The translations under genes and the position numbers were made by a program. A stretch of DNA of 64,000 nucleotides, from assembly GCA_018401875.1 (NCBI GenBank), contig JAGYJZ010000003.1:1-64000 (forward strand), written 5' to 3'. Origin of the DNA: Salibacteraceae bacterium (lineage in GTDB: Bacteria > Bacteroidota > Bacteroidia > Flavobacteriales_G > Salibacteraceae). Below, in pieces: positions 7,367-16,390 of the stretch. The notes beneath the pieces are model-generated. The model was not told the DNA's origin and searched no databases. It saw nothing but the letters and a program-made list of their open reading frames with translations. Numbering within the stretch: position 1 is the stretch's first letter; each line of letters opens with the position of its first letter.

Positions 7367-9901
7367 ATGAAAAAACTCTTACTCACGTTTTTAGGAGCCG
7401 CGCTCCTCAATGCGTTTGGCTATGCGCAGTATTGTGCATCAAATGCCACCTCAACCTTTGACACTAAAATTAATCAGGTAACATTGGTTGGAAACGCTAC
7501 AACGATTCAAAGCCCACTATCACCAAACGGTGCACCTGGTGAAACGTACACCGATTTTACAGCGCTTCCTCCCGCTGAATTGTCTTTGGGTCTTACATAC
7601 AATTTGGATGTCCTAACAGGAACTACTGGTGGAACACAATTCGCAAAATATACTGAGGCGTATATTGACTGGAATAATGATTTTGTTCTTAGTGACCCGG
7701 CAGAATTGATTGGCTTTACTGCTACTCCTTTTGGGGTAGTACCGGGAGTTCAAACGATCACATTTACGGTTCCTGCTACAGCAATTCCTGGAACAACTAG
7801 ACTTAGGCTTGTTTGTAGAGAATCGGGCTCTGCTTTTAGCACGCAGCCTTGTGGAACGTACGCATATGGTGAAACGGAGGATTATACAGTTATGATTTTA
7901 CCTCCAGAGCTAACAGCGGTGGTGCCTGACACCATTGAACTTGCTTGTTATGGAGATACAACTGCAGCAATAAATCCTTTTGTAGTTGGAGGTACTGCTC
8001 CATACACCTTCGCTTGGTCTAATGGTAGCACCGCTGCCTCGATTTCAAGTCTTGGTGCGGGTTTCTACGAGCTAACGGTTACTGATGCTGTTGGTGATAT
8101 GGATACTGCATACATAGCTGTTATTCAGCCAGATTCAGTTTCTGTAACTGCCAGTGTACTTACGCAATTGGTTTGTGACTATGACCTTTCTGAAGCATTT
8201 GCTGTAGGCTCTGGTGGAGTGCCAGGTGGTTCTTACGTGTGGGATACTAACTCTGCTAATTACAGCTGGGACAGCACAGGAACTGCTACACCAGTTCTTC
8301 TCGGAAACAACACGTTAAGCCCGTTTTTTGATCTTGGGTTTGACTTTGTCTATTTCGGAGATACTGTAGACGAATTCAGAATCGCTGCGAATGGTTTCAT
8401 CACGTTTGAGAACACGAATCAAACCGGTTGCTGCGATGGTGATCCAATTCCTAATAATTCTCCATTCGAGCCAAACAATGCCATCTATGCTATTTGGGAA
8501 TACCATACAGCAACATCTTCTGATTACTCTTATAAAGTTGTAGGTACTGCTCCTTTTAGAAGCCTCGTTGTAAGCTTCGAACGCCTTCCTATCTGCTGTG
8601 GAACCTTCCCAGAAAGAGGATTTGCTCAGATCGTTTTGCACGAAACATCAAACTGTATTGAGATAAATACTGAATTCTACAACGGTCAAACTTTTGGTAA
8701 TAGAACTCAAGGAATTGAGAACGCAGATGGAACAGAAGCATTCACGTATCCTGGAAGAAACGGAACACTTTGGAATAGTGTTTCAAATACGCACATTTCT
8801 TTCTGTCCTACTGATACAAATGGTTTAGCATACAATTGGTCTACAGGTGATGTTGGTCAAGCGGCATTTGGTTTACAGCCTGGAACACACACAGTGACTG
8901 TTACTGATGGTAATGGCTGCACCAACACAGATGATGTTACAATTAGCGCGCCTATAAGTGCTTTAACAACAGCGTTGAATGCATCTGATGTATCGTGTTT
9001 TGGTTTTAATGACGCTAGCATTAATCCTACAATTACAGGTGGAGTTAATCCTGTGATGTACACTTGGTCAAACGGAGCAACTACATCTTCACTTTCTAAC
9101 TTAGCGCCTGGCACTTACTCAGTTAGTGCTGAAGATGCAGTAGGGTGTACCATTGAAGTGAATAGCATCACCATCATGGAACCAGCAATTATTGTTGGCT
9201 CTCTTTATGATGTTCAGAATGCAACGTGTGAAAATGATGCTGATGGCTCTGCATCAATTGTAGTTTCTGGTGGTGTGCCTCCGTATAGTCCTGTGTGGTC
9301 AAATGGTGAAGTAGCCTACACGGCCACTCAGTTGCCAGCAGGTGGAAACTATGTGCAAATCACGGATGCAAATGGCTGTACAGCTTACTTAACAGCAAAT
9401 ATCCAATTTGACTTCAACAGCCCTACTCCTGATATTGGAAACAATTTCATCAATCAATCGGGTGCTGGTGTTACGCTTAACACAAATCCTAGCACATATA
9501 GCAGCTACTTGTGGAGCAACGGAGCAACATCTCCAAGTATTCTTGCTTCTGCAACTGGATTCTACTGGGTAGAAGTTACAAACGCTGCCGGTTGTGTTGG
9601 TTCTGATACTGCTTATGTTGAAGTATGGCCAACAGGTGTTTCTGAATTGTCAGAATTGGTGGGTGTTACAATGTATCCTAACCCAGCGAGAGACATGATC
9701 AACTTTGATATCAGCACTGATATCAATGCATTGAATGTTTCTATCGTTGATGTGAAAGGATCAACTGTAGCTCGAACTACATTCAACAACTCAGGCGTTC
9801 AAAGCTTAAGCTTAGATAACATCGCTGCAGGTGTTTATTCTGTTCAATTATCAACTGAGGAAGGTCAAGTATCTACTCAACGATTGATTGTAACGAAATA
9901 A
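7367..9901 (+). CDS. T9SS-exported surface protein with GEVED domain, paralogue of preceding gene
   Basis: An 844-residue secreted protein (signal peptide ends near GYAQ). The N-terminus differs from its neighbour: about residues 20-185 form a GEVED-type domain, with YIDWNNDF, a TRLRLVCR strand and the closing GETEDYTV. Then come an SprB-type repeat (about 185-254), the nidogen-like domain (about 255-480), three SprB-type repeats, an Ig-like unit and a T9SS type A sorting domain. From about codon 255 the sequence is nearly that of the upstream gene, so the pair arose by duplication with N-terminal domain exchange, or has been homogenised since. The 205-base gap before it holds no gene, and I found no convincing -7 element. 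Surface display is well supported; the ligand is unknown. Confidence 0.85.
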   Translation: MKKLLLTFLGAALLNAFGYAQYCASNATSTFDTKINQVTLVGNATTIQSPLSPNGAPGETYTDFTALPPAELSLGLTYNLDVLTGTTGGTQFAKYTEAYIDWNNDFVLSDPAELIGFTATPFGVVPGVQTITFTVPATAIPGTTRLRLVCRESGSAFSTQPCGTYAYGETEDYTVMILPPELTAVVPDTIELACYGDTTAAINPFVVGGTAPYTFAWSNGSTAASISSLGAGFYELTVTDAVGDMDTAYIAVIQPDSVSVTASVLTQLVCDYDLSEAFAVGSGGVPGGSYVWDTNSANYSWDSTGTATPVLLGNNTLSPFFDLGFDFVYFGDTVDEFRIAANGFITFENTNQTGCCDGDPIPNNSPFEPNNAIYAIWEYHTATSSDYSYKVVGTAPFRSLVVSFERLPICCGTFPERGFAQIVLHETSNCIEINTEFYNGQTFGNRTQGIENADGTEAFTYPGRNGTLWNSVSNTHISFCPTDTNGLAYNWSTGDVGQAAFGLQPGTHTVTVTDGNGCTNTDDVTISAPISALTTALNASDVSCFGFNDASINPTITGGVNPVMYTWSNGATTSSLSNLAPGTYSVSAEDAVGCTIEVNSITIMEPAIIVGSLYDVQNATCENDADGSASIVVSGGVPPYSPVWSNGEVAYTATQLPAGGNYVQITDANGCTAYLTANIQFDFNSPTPDIGNNFINQSGAGVTLNTNPSTYSSYLWSNGATSPSILASATGFYWVEVTNAAGCVGSDTAYVEVWPTGVSELSELVGVTMYPNPARDMINFDISTDINALNVSIVDVKGSTVARTTFNNSGVQSLSLDNIAAGVYSVQLSTEEGQVSTQRLIVTK

Positions 9902-9955
9902 ACCGAAGTTCTAAAAATCAAAAAAGGCGGCTCATATGAGCCGCCTTTTTTATTT
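8129..9955 (+). repeat. Long direct repeat, copy 2
   Basis: Second copy of the 1,827-bp repeat at 5335-7161, in the same orientation and reading frame. Because the repeats are direct, recombination between them would delete 2,794 bp and leave one chimeric surface-protein gene. Confidence 0.95.
9919..9954 (+). terminator. Rho-independent terminator, duplicate of that at 7125
   Basis: The same hairpin (9926-9945) and flanking A and T runs as after the first surface-protein gene. It lies between this gene and the convergent pfkA (stop at 9967), so it probably terminates both. Confidence 0.9.
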
Positions 9956-9966
9956 ATCCTCATTTC

Positions 9967-10947
9967 TTACACCGATAAATAATCTGAGATTCGAAGAAGT
10001 TCCTCATTTAAACCATTGCGCTGATTAATGGCTTCTTCAATAGGTGTGCGCACCATCTTTCGATCAATAACGCCTACCATTACTCCACGCGCGCCTTCAA
10101 GCAATGACTCTACTGCAAAGGTGCCGAGTTCTGCAGCCAACACACGATCAGCAGCGGAAGGCGAGCCACCACGTTGAATGTGACCAATCACAGAAACACG
10201 CGTCTCATAAGAGGGTTGCAAAGCTTCCAATTTCTGAGCCACCTCAAACGCATTGCCCGTTGGGTTTCCTTCAGCCACGATAATGATGTTGGATGATTTA
10301 TTCTTTGATTTTAAATACGCTAAATGCTCGTGTAACTCATTGATAGACATCGGCCCTTCTGGAACAAGAACAGCCACTGCTCCGGAAGCTAATGCGGTGC
10401 GTAAAGCAATATGTCCGGTATCTCTTCCCATCACTTCCACCAAAAAAAGTCGGTCGTGTGAACTGGCCGTATCCCTAATTTTATCAATGCATTCCATGGC
10501 AACATTCACTGCAGTATCAAACCCGATGGTGAAGTCTGTTCCAAAAATGTCATTGTCAATGGTTCCAGGAATGCCAATTACGGGCACGTCAAACTCTTCT
10601 TGAAAGATCTTCGCGCCCGTCATGGAGCCATCACCGCCAATAACAATCAAAGCATCTAAGCCATGTTTGATTATAACCTCATGCGCACGTGCGCGTCCTT
10701 CCTTCGTTCTAAACTCATCGCTACGCGAACTTTTCAGCATGGTGCCGCCACGTGAGATAATATAGCTCACATCACGCATGGTTAATGGCTTGACTTCATC
10801 CTTTACCAATCCGTTGTAGCCATGATAAATGCCTGATGTTTTCACTCCTTTGGCTATGGCTGTTCGAACCACGGCTCTGATTGCCGCGTTCATTCCTGGC
10901 GCGTCACCGCCCGATGTGAGTACACCAATATGCTTGATAAGCTTCAT
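9967..10947 (-). CDS. pfkA: ATP-dependent 6-phosphofructokinase
   Basis: Phosphorylates fructose-6-phosphate to fructose-1,6-bisphosphate. The 326 residues match the short bacterial PfkA type. GGDGS at 104-108 has Gly, not Asp, after the central Asp, which indicates ATP rather than pyrophosphate as donor. GTIDND at 128-133 holds the catalytic Asp131. MGRDTGHIA and HIQRGGSPS, further family motifs, are intact. The first residues KHIGVLTSGGDAPGMN are those expected at the N-terminus. It is 1 base downstream of the ClC gene and 1.9 kb downstream of aspS on the same strand, so aspS-clc-pfkA may be one transcript. Confidence 0.97.
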   Translation of the reverse strand: MKLIKHIGVLTSGGDAPGMNAAIRAVVRTAIAKGVKTSGIYHGYNGLVKDEVKPLTMRDVSYIISRGGTMLKSSRSDEFRTKEGRARAHEVIIKHGLDALIVIGGDGSMTGAKIFQEEFDVPVIGIPGTIDNDIFGTDFTIGFDTAVNVAMECIDKIRDTASSHDRLFLVEVMGRDTGHIALRTALASGAVAVLVPEGPMSINELHEHLAYLKSKNKSSNIIIVAEGNPTGNAFEVAQKLEALQPSYETRVSVIGHIQRGGSPSAADRVLAAELGTFAVESLLEGARGVMVGVIDRKMVRTPIEEAINQRNGLNEELLRISDYLSV

Positions 10948-10948
10948 A

Positions 10949-12796
10949 TTATTCTGAATAAAACTCTTTCAACATGCCCCGATAGGCACTAAAAATCTTC
11001 GATTTAGAAACAAATCCCAAGTAGTGTCCTTCGTCATTTAATACGGGAAGGTTCCACGCCATGCTTGTTTCAAATTTATCCATAACCACATCCATCGTAT
11101 CTTCTTTGCGCACGTATTCAGGTGCGTCATTCATCAAATCATGGACAAAAGTGGTTTCGTAAAGTTCTTGATTGAAAATGATATGACGCACTTCATTGAG
11201 ATTCACCACGCCTATAAAGTTGTTATTGGAATCAACCACTGGAAAGAGGTTTCTCTTTGATTTTGCAATCACTTTGACCAAGTGGCCCAATTTATCGTAC
11301 GGATCAACGCAAATAAAGTCTGTTTCAATTTCGCGGTGTAGCTTCATTAATGTGAGCACTGCTTGGTCTTTATCATGGGTTATCAGCTCCCCTCTTCTGG
11401 CCAACTGTGCGGTGTAGATGCTGTGCGGCACAAACTGTTTCACGGTAACAAATGAAATCGAGGCCGTCAACATAAGAGGTACAAAAAGGTCGTAACCACC
11501 CGTTATTTCCGCGATAAGGAATATCGCCATCAATGGCGCATGAAGGTTTCCAGCCATCAATCCTGCCATCGCTACGAGCGTAAAATTACTTTCCGGCAAT
11601 TCGCCAAGGCCAAAATAATTCACCGATTTGGCGTAGAAAAACCCAAACATCGCACCCATGAACAAGGTTGGGGCAAAGGTTCCTCCTATTCCACCTGCAC
11701 GAAATGTTAAGGTAGTGGCAATCACTTTAAAGAGGCCTAAAGCAAGTACAAAAGCCAATAGCACGAGCATATTCCCCATGTAAGGTTCAAACAAGGAGTT
11801 CTTTAAAATATCAAACGGATGCCCATCGATGATGGAATTGATGGCTTGATAACCTTCACCATAAAGCGGAGGTAAAATAAAAAGTAAAAGACCGAGCAGC
11901 GCTCCACCGATCATCGTTTTTGAGCGCTGAGTTTTCATCCGGTCAAACACCTTGCTTACTGACGTGTATGCTCTATAAAAGAAAACCGAAGCTAATCCAG
12001 TAAACACCCCTAAACCGACATAATACGGCAAGTGACCAAGCTTAAAATCATCGGTGATATTGAAATGGAAAAGAATGTCGTCTCCGAGAAAAAAGTAGGA
12101 TGTTATAGTTGCCGAAGCACTGGCAAGCAACAGTGGAATAAGCGAAGCCGTGGTTAAATCGAGCATGATTACTTCAATCGAAAAAACGATTGCAGCAATG
12201 GGTGCATTAAACAATGACGCCATCGCAGCTGACGCCCCACAGCCGATCAGAAGAGTCCTTGTTTTGTAAGGTAATTTAAAGAGCGTTCCAATATTTGCAC
12301 CCCAAGCAGTTGTGGTACCTACGGTTGGGCCTTCCAACCCTGCGCTACCACCGAAACCAACGGTGATTGCTGCTGACACCATGGAAGAATATAGGTTGTG
12401 TTTGCGAACCAGTCCATTCTTCTTTGATATTGCATGTAAAGTATTGGGAATACCGTGATTCACCTTTTGCTTAACAACCTTTAGAATAAACCATTGGGCC
12501 AAATAAATTCCAATGATCGGATATACGATGTAGAGCACATAATTGTACTGTTGAAAGAAACCCTTTGTTAAAACATACTCAATTAGGTGTACCGAATTCT
12601 TAATGGCCAGCGCAATGATCCCTGAAAGAATCCCGACAACTACTGCAAGAATATATGTAAAATGCCTTTCAGAAAGGTGTTGCCTGCGCCAATCATTCAC
12701 CCACAAAACCCACTTATAAAACTGGCTATTCGCCCCTCTTAAAAATGGATCAACATGCGATTTGGTTTTGTCGATTAGTTCACCTGCCTTAGACAC
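10949..12796 (-). CDS. ClC-family chloride channel/antiporter with C-terminal CBS pair
   Basis: A 615-residue membrane protein of the ClC family: about ten hydrophobic helices (45-470) followed by two CBS domains (about 485-605) that usually bind adenine nucleotides. The filter motif is GSAGLEGPTVG with Glu155 at the place of the gating/proton glutamate of E. coli ClC; a second motif, GGIGGTFAPTLFMG, is present. The first anion-binding motif, usually GSGIP, reads NHGIP at 113-117, so the Ser ligand is replaced by His. This could change anion preference. Whether it is a channel or an H+ antiporter cannot be told. It sits between aspS (3-base gap) and pfkA (1-base gap), probably one operon. Confidence 0.9.
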   Translation of the reverse strand: MSKAGELIDKTKSHVDPFLRGANSQFYKWVLWVNDWRRQHLSERHFTYILAVVVGILSGIIALAIKNSVHLIEYVLTKGFFQQYNYVLYIVYPIIGIYLAQWFILKVVKQKVNHGIPNTLHAISKKNGLVRKHNLYSSMVSAAITVGFGGSAGLEGPTVGTTTAWGANIGTLFKLPYKTRTLLIGCGASAAMASLFNAPIAAIVFSIEVIMLDLTTASLIPLLLASASATITSYFFLGDDILFHFNITDDFKLGHLPYYVGLGVFTGLASVFFYRAYTSVSKVFDRMKTQRSKTMIGGALLGLLLFILPPLYGEGYQAINSIIDGHPFDILKNSLFEPYMGNMLVLLAFVLALGLFKVIATTLTFRAGGIGGTFAPTLFMGAMFGFFYAKSVNYFGLGELPESNFTLVAMAGLMAGNLHAPLMAIFLIAEITGGYDLFVPLMLTASISFVTVKQFVPHSIYTAQLARRGELITHDKDQAVLTLMKLHREIETDFICVDPYDKLGHLVKVIAKSKRNLFPVVDSNNNFIGVVNLNEVRHIIFNQELYETTFVHDLMNDAPEYVRKEDTMDVVMDKFETSMAWNLPVLNDEGHYLGFVSKSKIFSAYRGMLKEFYSE

Positions 12797-12799
12797 AAA

Positions 12800-14548
12800 T
12801 TATTCTATTATTACCTTCAAATTTAGTTCGTCAAGTTGTTCATTGCTAATCTTTGAAGGTGAGTCAATCATCAAATCGCGGCCAGCATTATTCTTTGGAA
12901 ATGCAATGTAGTCTCTAATGCTATCAGTGCCTCCAAACATGGCCGCCAATCGGTCAAACCCAAAGGCAATTCCTCCGTGTGGTGGAGCACCATATTTAAA
13001 CGCGCCCATCAAGAATCCGAACTGGTCTTCAGCTTCTTCATCGCTAAACCCGAGTATTTCAAACATTTTAGCCTGTAAATCGCGGTCATGGATTCGAATC
13101 GAACCCCCACCAAGCTCTACTCCATTGATTACTAAATCGTAGGCATTTGCATTTACGCTTTTCGGATCGGATGATAACAGGTCGATGTGTTCGGGTTTTG
13201 GAGCTGTAAACGGATGATGCATGGCATAGAAGCGTTGCGTTTCTTCGTCCCATTCCAGCAAAGGAAAGTCGACTACCCACATCGGCCTGTAATCCGATGA
13301 TGTTCTCAATCCAAGTTGAGAGCCCATTTCCAAGCGAAGTTCGTTCATCTGTTTCCTCACTTTATTGGCCTTTCCGGCTAATACTAAAATCAAATCGCCT
13401 GGCTTTGCATTGGTCGCATTCGCCCAATGTGCCAATTGATCTTGACTAAAAAACTTATCTACAGACGACTTAAACGTGCCATCTTCATTGACCTTGCAAT
13501 AGATTAATCCTTGTGCCCCGATTTGAGGCCGCTTGACAAAATCAGTCAAAGCATCCAACTGCTTTCGTGAGTATTCGCCTGCACCTTGTGCACAAATCCC
13601 CAAAACCAATTCGGCATCATCAAACACTTGGAAGCCTTGGTTTTGAGCGATCGCATTCAGCTCATTAAACGCCATCCCAAACCTCAAATCTGGCTTGTCT
13701 GACCCGTATTTTGACATTGCCTCAGCATACGTCATCCTAACAAACTCAGGCAGTTCAATTCCCTTCACGGATTTGAATAAATGGCGCACCAAGCCCTCGA
13801 AAGTTTGCAGAATATCTTCTTGCTCAACAAAGGCCATTTCGCAATCAATTTGTGTAAATTCTGGTTGTCTATCAGCACGCAAATCTTCGTCTCTGAAGCA
13901 TCTTACAATCTGGAAATAGCGATCATAGCCGCTGATCATAAGCAGCTGTTTGAATGTTTGTGGCGACTGTGGTAAGGCATAAAACTGCCCTTCATTCATG
14001 CGCGATGGAACCACAAAGTCCCGCGCACCTTCAGGAGTAGACTTGATTAAATAAGGCGTTTCAATCTCCATGAAGTGCAGGGCATCCATATACTTCCGAG
14101 TTTCAATAGCCAATTTATGCCTCAACTCAAGGTTCTTTCTCAGCGGGTTGCGCCTCAGGTCAATGTATCGGTATTTCATGCGAATCTCTTCACCGCCATC
14201 TGTTTCGTCATCCACTGTGAAAGGTGGCACTGCACTGGCATTGAGCACTTCCAAGGTTGAAACTTTCAATTCAATTTCGCCCGTGTCCATCTGACTGTTC
14301 TTGCTTTCGCGCTCGATCACTTCACCAGCAATTTGGATGACGAATTCTCTACCGAGCTTCCGGGCTTTTTCGCAGATTTGGGCATCGACTTCCATATTGA
14401 ATCCCAGTTGGGTAATTCCGTATCGATCTCTGAGGTCGATAAACGTCATTCCCCCCATGTTTCTAACCCGCTGAACCCATCCTGCAAGGGTTACTTTTTC
14501 TCCAACATTTTGAATGCGCAATTCTCCGCAAGTGTGAGTTCTATACAT
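12800..14548 (-). CDS. aspS: Aspartyl-tRNA synthetase
   Basis: Class II synthetase that charges tRNA-Asp. The 582 residues contain an N-terminal OB-fold anticodon domain (1-105), motif 2 ([16 protein letters not shown], 218-233), the bacterial GAD insertion domain in the middle, and motif 3 ([15 protein letters not shown], about 526-540). Length and insertion are those of the bacterial type. I cannot tell from sequence alone whether it also charges tRNA-Asn. The start at 14548 lies 20 bases after a -7 element (TAACTTCG). It heads the aspS-clc-pfkA cluster. Confidence 0.97.
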   Translation of the reverse strand: MYRTHTCGELRIQNVGEKVTLAGWVQRVRNMGGMTFIDLRDRYGITQLGFNMEVDAQICEKARKLGREFVIQIAGEVIERESKNSQMDTGEIELKVSTLEVLNASAVPPFTVDDETDGGEEIRMKYRYIDLRRNPLRKNLELRHKLAIETRKYMDALHFMEIETPYLIKSTPEGARDFVVPSRMNEGQFYALPQSPQTFKQLLMISGYDRYFQIVRCFRDEDLRADRQPEFTQIDCEMAFVEQEDILQTFEGLVRHLFKSVKGIELPEFVRMTYAEAMSKYGSDKPDLRFGMAFNELNAIAQNQGFQVFDDAELVLGICAQGAGEYSRKQLDALTDFVKRPQIGAQGLIYCKVNEDGTFKSSVDKFFSQDQLAHWANATNAKPGDLILVLAGKANKVRKQMNELRLEMGSQLGLRTSSDYRPMWVVDFPLLEWDEETQRFYAMHHPFTAPKPEHIDLLSSDPKSVNANAYDLVINGVELGGGSIRIHDRDLQAKMFEILGFSDEEAEDQFGFLMGAFKYGAPPHGGIAFGFDRLAAMFGGTDSIRDYIAFPKNNAGRDLMIDSPSKISNEQLDELNLKVIIE

Positions 14549-14567
14549 AGCACGTATTTTGAGTGCG

Positions 14568-14575
14568 CGAAGTTA
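14568..14575 (-). promoter_or_regulatory. -7 promoter element of aspS
   Basis: On the minus strand TAACTTCG, one base from TAnnTTTG, ends 20 bases before the aspS ATG. The C variant at the seventh position recurs before kdsB, dprA, hemJ, hemB, the MarR gene and the DAHP synthase gene. Confidence 0.45.
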
Positions 14576-14704
14576 ATCATCGCTTAATCCATACAACCCT
14601 GATTGAGGAGATTATTCCATCTGAGGAGAATCAATATACACCTTGAGGTTGGTCATATTTTAACCCTGCTATTTTAGCCCCCTTTGTTCTATAAATCAAT
14701 CACT

Positions 14705-15103
14705 ATGAACAGTAAAAAAACATCGCCAAACCTGCATCTGAATGATCTTCATACCGAACACACTGAATGGCTCAAAGAGTTGATGTTTTTGAAGGATGAG
14801 TTAAAGTTCTTTGTTGCTCGACTGGAAGAAGTAGCAGCGCGCTACACTTCGATGGAGGTTTTAAAAGAACTAGAGCAATTTCAGAATAGAATTCACATCG
14901 AATCAAATATTCTTGATGAGTTAATCCACGACATCAACGCACACGAGCATGAGCTTGCGGCATTCGCCATCAAAAATCCAGTAGCCATTGACCATGTGGC
15001 CTTTGATGATCACGCTCCGTTGCGCTCAAAAATTGACCGAAACCGCGAATTACAAGCTGAATTCAAAAAAGAATACTTGCGGTTTTTAGCTAAATGGCTT
15101 TAA
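14705..15103 (+). CDS. Helical, histidine-rich small protein, function unknown
   Basis: A 132-residue soluble protein with no signal peptide. Nearly all of it is predicted helix with heptad-like Leu spacing (WLKELMFLKDELKFF, ARLEEVAARY), so a coiled coil is likely. It has an unusual number of His residues, including HEHE and DHVAFDDH, but they do not form the hemerythrin pattern. The ATG at 14705 is preferred over one at 14684 because the upstream seven residues look like leader sequence. The next gene starts 12 bases downstream, so the two form an operon. No function is assigned. Confidence 0.7.
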   Translation: MNSKKTSPNLHLNDLHTEHTEWLKELMFLKDELKFFVARLEEVAARYTSMEVLKELEQFQNRIHIESNILDELIHDINAHEHELAAFAIKNPVAIDHVAFDDHAPLRSKIDRNRELQAEFKKEYLRFLAKWL

Positions 15104-15115
15104 AACCAACCCATC

Positions 15116-15484
15116 ATGACTGAAATAAAAATTTTAGATCACAAGACCATTGGAGAAGTCCAAACCGAGTTTCAGAAGCATTTTCCTTTTCTGAAAATCG
15201 AGTTCTACAAGGGTGAGCACAGCGAAGGACAAGGCACACTTGATTCGCTGAAAATTAATGTTAACAAAACCATTGGCGAAGCGCGAAGCAAGCGTTTGAC
15301 TGGTGAAGTTAGCATACACGGCAATCAGAAAGTTGCAACGTTAGAGGCAAACTTCCGAGATGTTTTCGGACTGAATGTTCAAGTGTTTCGGAAAAGCGCC
15401 AACGTTTGGCTTCAAACTACAGTAACTGATGAATGGACACTCAGCCAGCAAAATGAAACTGCGAAAGAATTTTCAGAACGCTGA
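15116..15484 (+). CDS. Conserved small protein of unknown function
   Basis: A 122-residue cytoplasmic protein without signal peptide or membrane segment. Alternating beta strands are predicted (LKIEFYKG, VATLEANFRDVFGLNVQVFRKS, VWLQTTVTDEWTL). The central phrase INVNKTIGEARSKR and the closing TLSQQN look conserved in tone, but I recognise no named family. It is co-transcribed with the helical protein 12 bases upstream and ends at a bidirectional hairpin shared with lgt. Confidence 0.7.
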   Translation: MTEIKILDHKTIGEVQTEFQKHFPFLKIEFYKGEHSEGQGTLDSLKINVNKTIGEARSKRLTGEVSIHGNQKVATLEANFRDVFGLNVQVFRKSANVWLQTTVTDEWTLSQQNETAKEFSER

Positions 15485-15513
15485 TGAATAAATCTTGGTT
15501 TTTTGTTTGGCTT

Positions 15514-15549
15514 GAAGCCGACTGTTGATCCCTTATCAAAGTCGGCTTC
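15514..15549. terminator. Bidirectional terminator hairpin between convergent genes
   Basis: A 10-bp perfect stem (GAAGCCGACT at 15514-15523 with its complement at 15540-15549) encloses a 16-base loop. It follows the stop at 15484 and overlaps the lgt stop codon (15548-15550). T-rich sequence lies just left of the hairpin, but no clean U tract follows either side. Confidence 0.6.
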
Positions 15550-16345
15550 ATTTCTTTAGTATTGCTCTTATGAAGAAAAATGCACCAACTGCCACCATTG
15601 GTATGCTGAGAATTTGCCCCATATTAAGCGTCATATCGGCCTCAAACTCTACTTGAACTTCCTTAAAAAACTCGATGATAAATCGCGCTGAAAAGAGGCC
15701 AATCAGAAATAGGCCGAAAAGCATTCCGCGTTTCTCCGATGCTTTTGAAAAATAATACAAGCTTATAAGTCCTGCAAACAAGATTGCATATGCCAATGCT
15801 TCATAAATCTGTGCTGGATGGCGAGGTACGAGCTCAATATATCCGGCCTTGGTGAATAAAAAGGCCCAAGGGCCGTCCCACGGTGCACCTACAATTTCGT
15901 GGTTCATCAAATTTCCTGTTCTGATAAAAACTGCAGCGAGAGCAACGGTTATTACAATCCGATCAAGCACCCACAACAAGGGTAGTTTTGAAACTTTTCT
16001 ACTCCAAAACCAAAGCGAAGCAATAATACCGATGGCGGCTCCATGACTAGCCAGCCCACCTTTCCAAATTTGAATTATCTCAAAAAGATTGTCTTGATAA
16101 TAGTCCCATTGATAGAAAAACACATGTCCTAACCGTGCGCCAGCAATAGTGCCGATCATCATATACATGAGCAAGCTATCCATCCACTCAGTCGGAAGTT
16201 TCTCTTTTTTCAGAAAATTCTGCATGATGTAATACCCGATCAAAAAAGCCAGTGCAAAAAACAGCCCGTACCAACGCACTGCCAATGGACCCAATTCAAA
16301 TAAAACGGGATCAACTTCCCAAGTGATGTACAATAAATTATTCAT
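15548..16345 (-). CDS. lgt: Prolipoprotein diacylglyceryl transferase
   Basis: Inner-membrane enzyme that transfers diacylglycerol from phosphatidylglycerol to the lipobox Cys of prelipoproteins, the first step in making the many lipoproteins seen in this window (GldB, imelysin, DUF4856 and others). The 265 residues form about seven hydrophobic helices. Family features are His101 in LASHGAAIG, Arg142 with Asn145 and Glu150 in the signature FIRTGNLMNHEIVG, and RHPAQIYEA at about 175-183. The minus-strand -7 element at 16372-16379 ends 27 bases before the ATG. hemB diverges from the same intergenic space. Confidence 0.95.
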   Translation of the reverse strand: MNNLLYITWEVDPVLFELGPLAVRWYGLFFALAFLIGYYIMQNFLKKEKLPTEWMDSLLMYMMIGTIAGARLGHVFFYQWDYYQDNLFEIIQIWKGGLASHGAAIGIIASLWFWSRKVSKLPLLWVLDRIVITVALAAVFIRTGNLMNHEIVGAPWDGPWAFLFTKAGYIELVPRHPAQIYEALAYAILFAGLISLYYFSKASEKRGMLFGLFLIGLFSARFIIEFFKEVQVEFEADMTLNMGQILSIPMVAVGAFFFIRAILKK

Positions 16346-16359
16346 GCAATGTCAAGTCT

Positions 16360-16367
16360 TAACTTCG
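16360..16367 (+). promoter_or_regulatory. Probable -7 promoter element of hemB
   Basis: TAACTTCG, a variant of TAnnTTTG, ends 24 bases before the ATG at 16391. It faces the lgt -7 element on the opposite strand with only 4 bases between them. Confidence 0.4.
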
Positions 16368-16371
16368 TGGA

Positions 16372-16379
16372 CAAATATA
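16372..16379 (-). promoter_or_regulatory. -7 promoter element of lgt
   Basis: Minus-strand TATATTTG matches TAnnTTTG exactly and ends 27 bases before the lgt ATG. It overlaps the untranslated start region of hemB. Confidence 0.55.
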
Positions 16380-16390
16380 GAACTAGCATT

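Noticed and set aside
16349-16390. Longer hemB N-terminus from ATG 16349
   Set aside because: Would start 3 bases from the divergent lgt start and lies across both -7 elements; catalytic lysine numbering fits the start at 16391.
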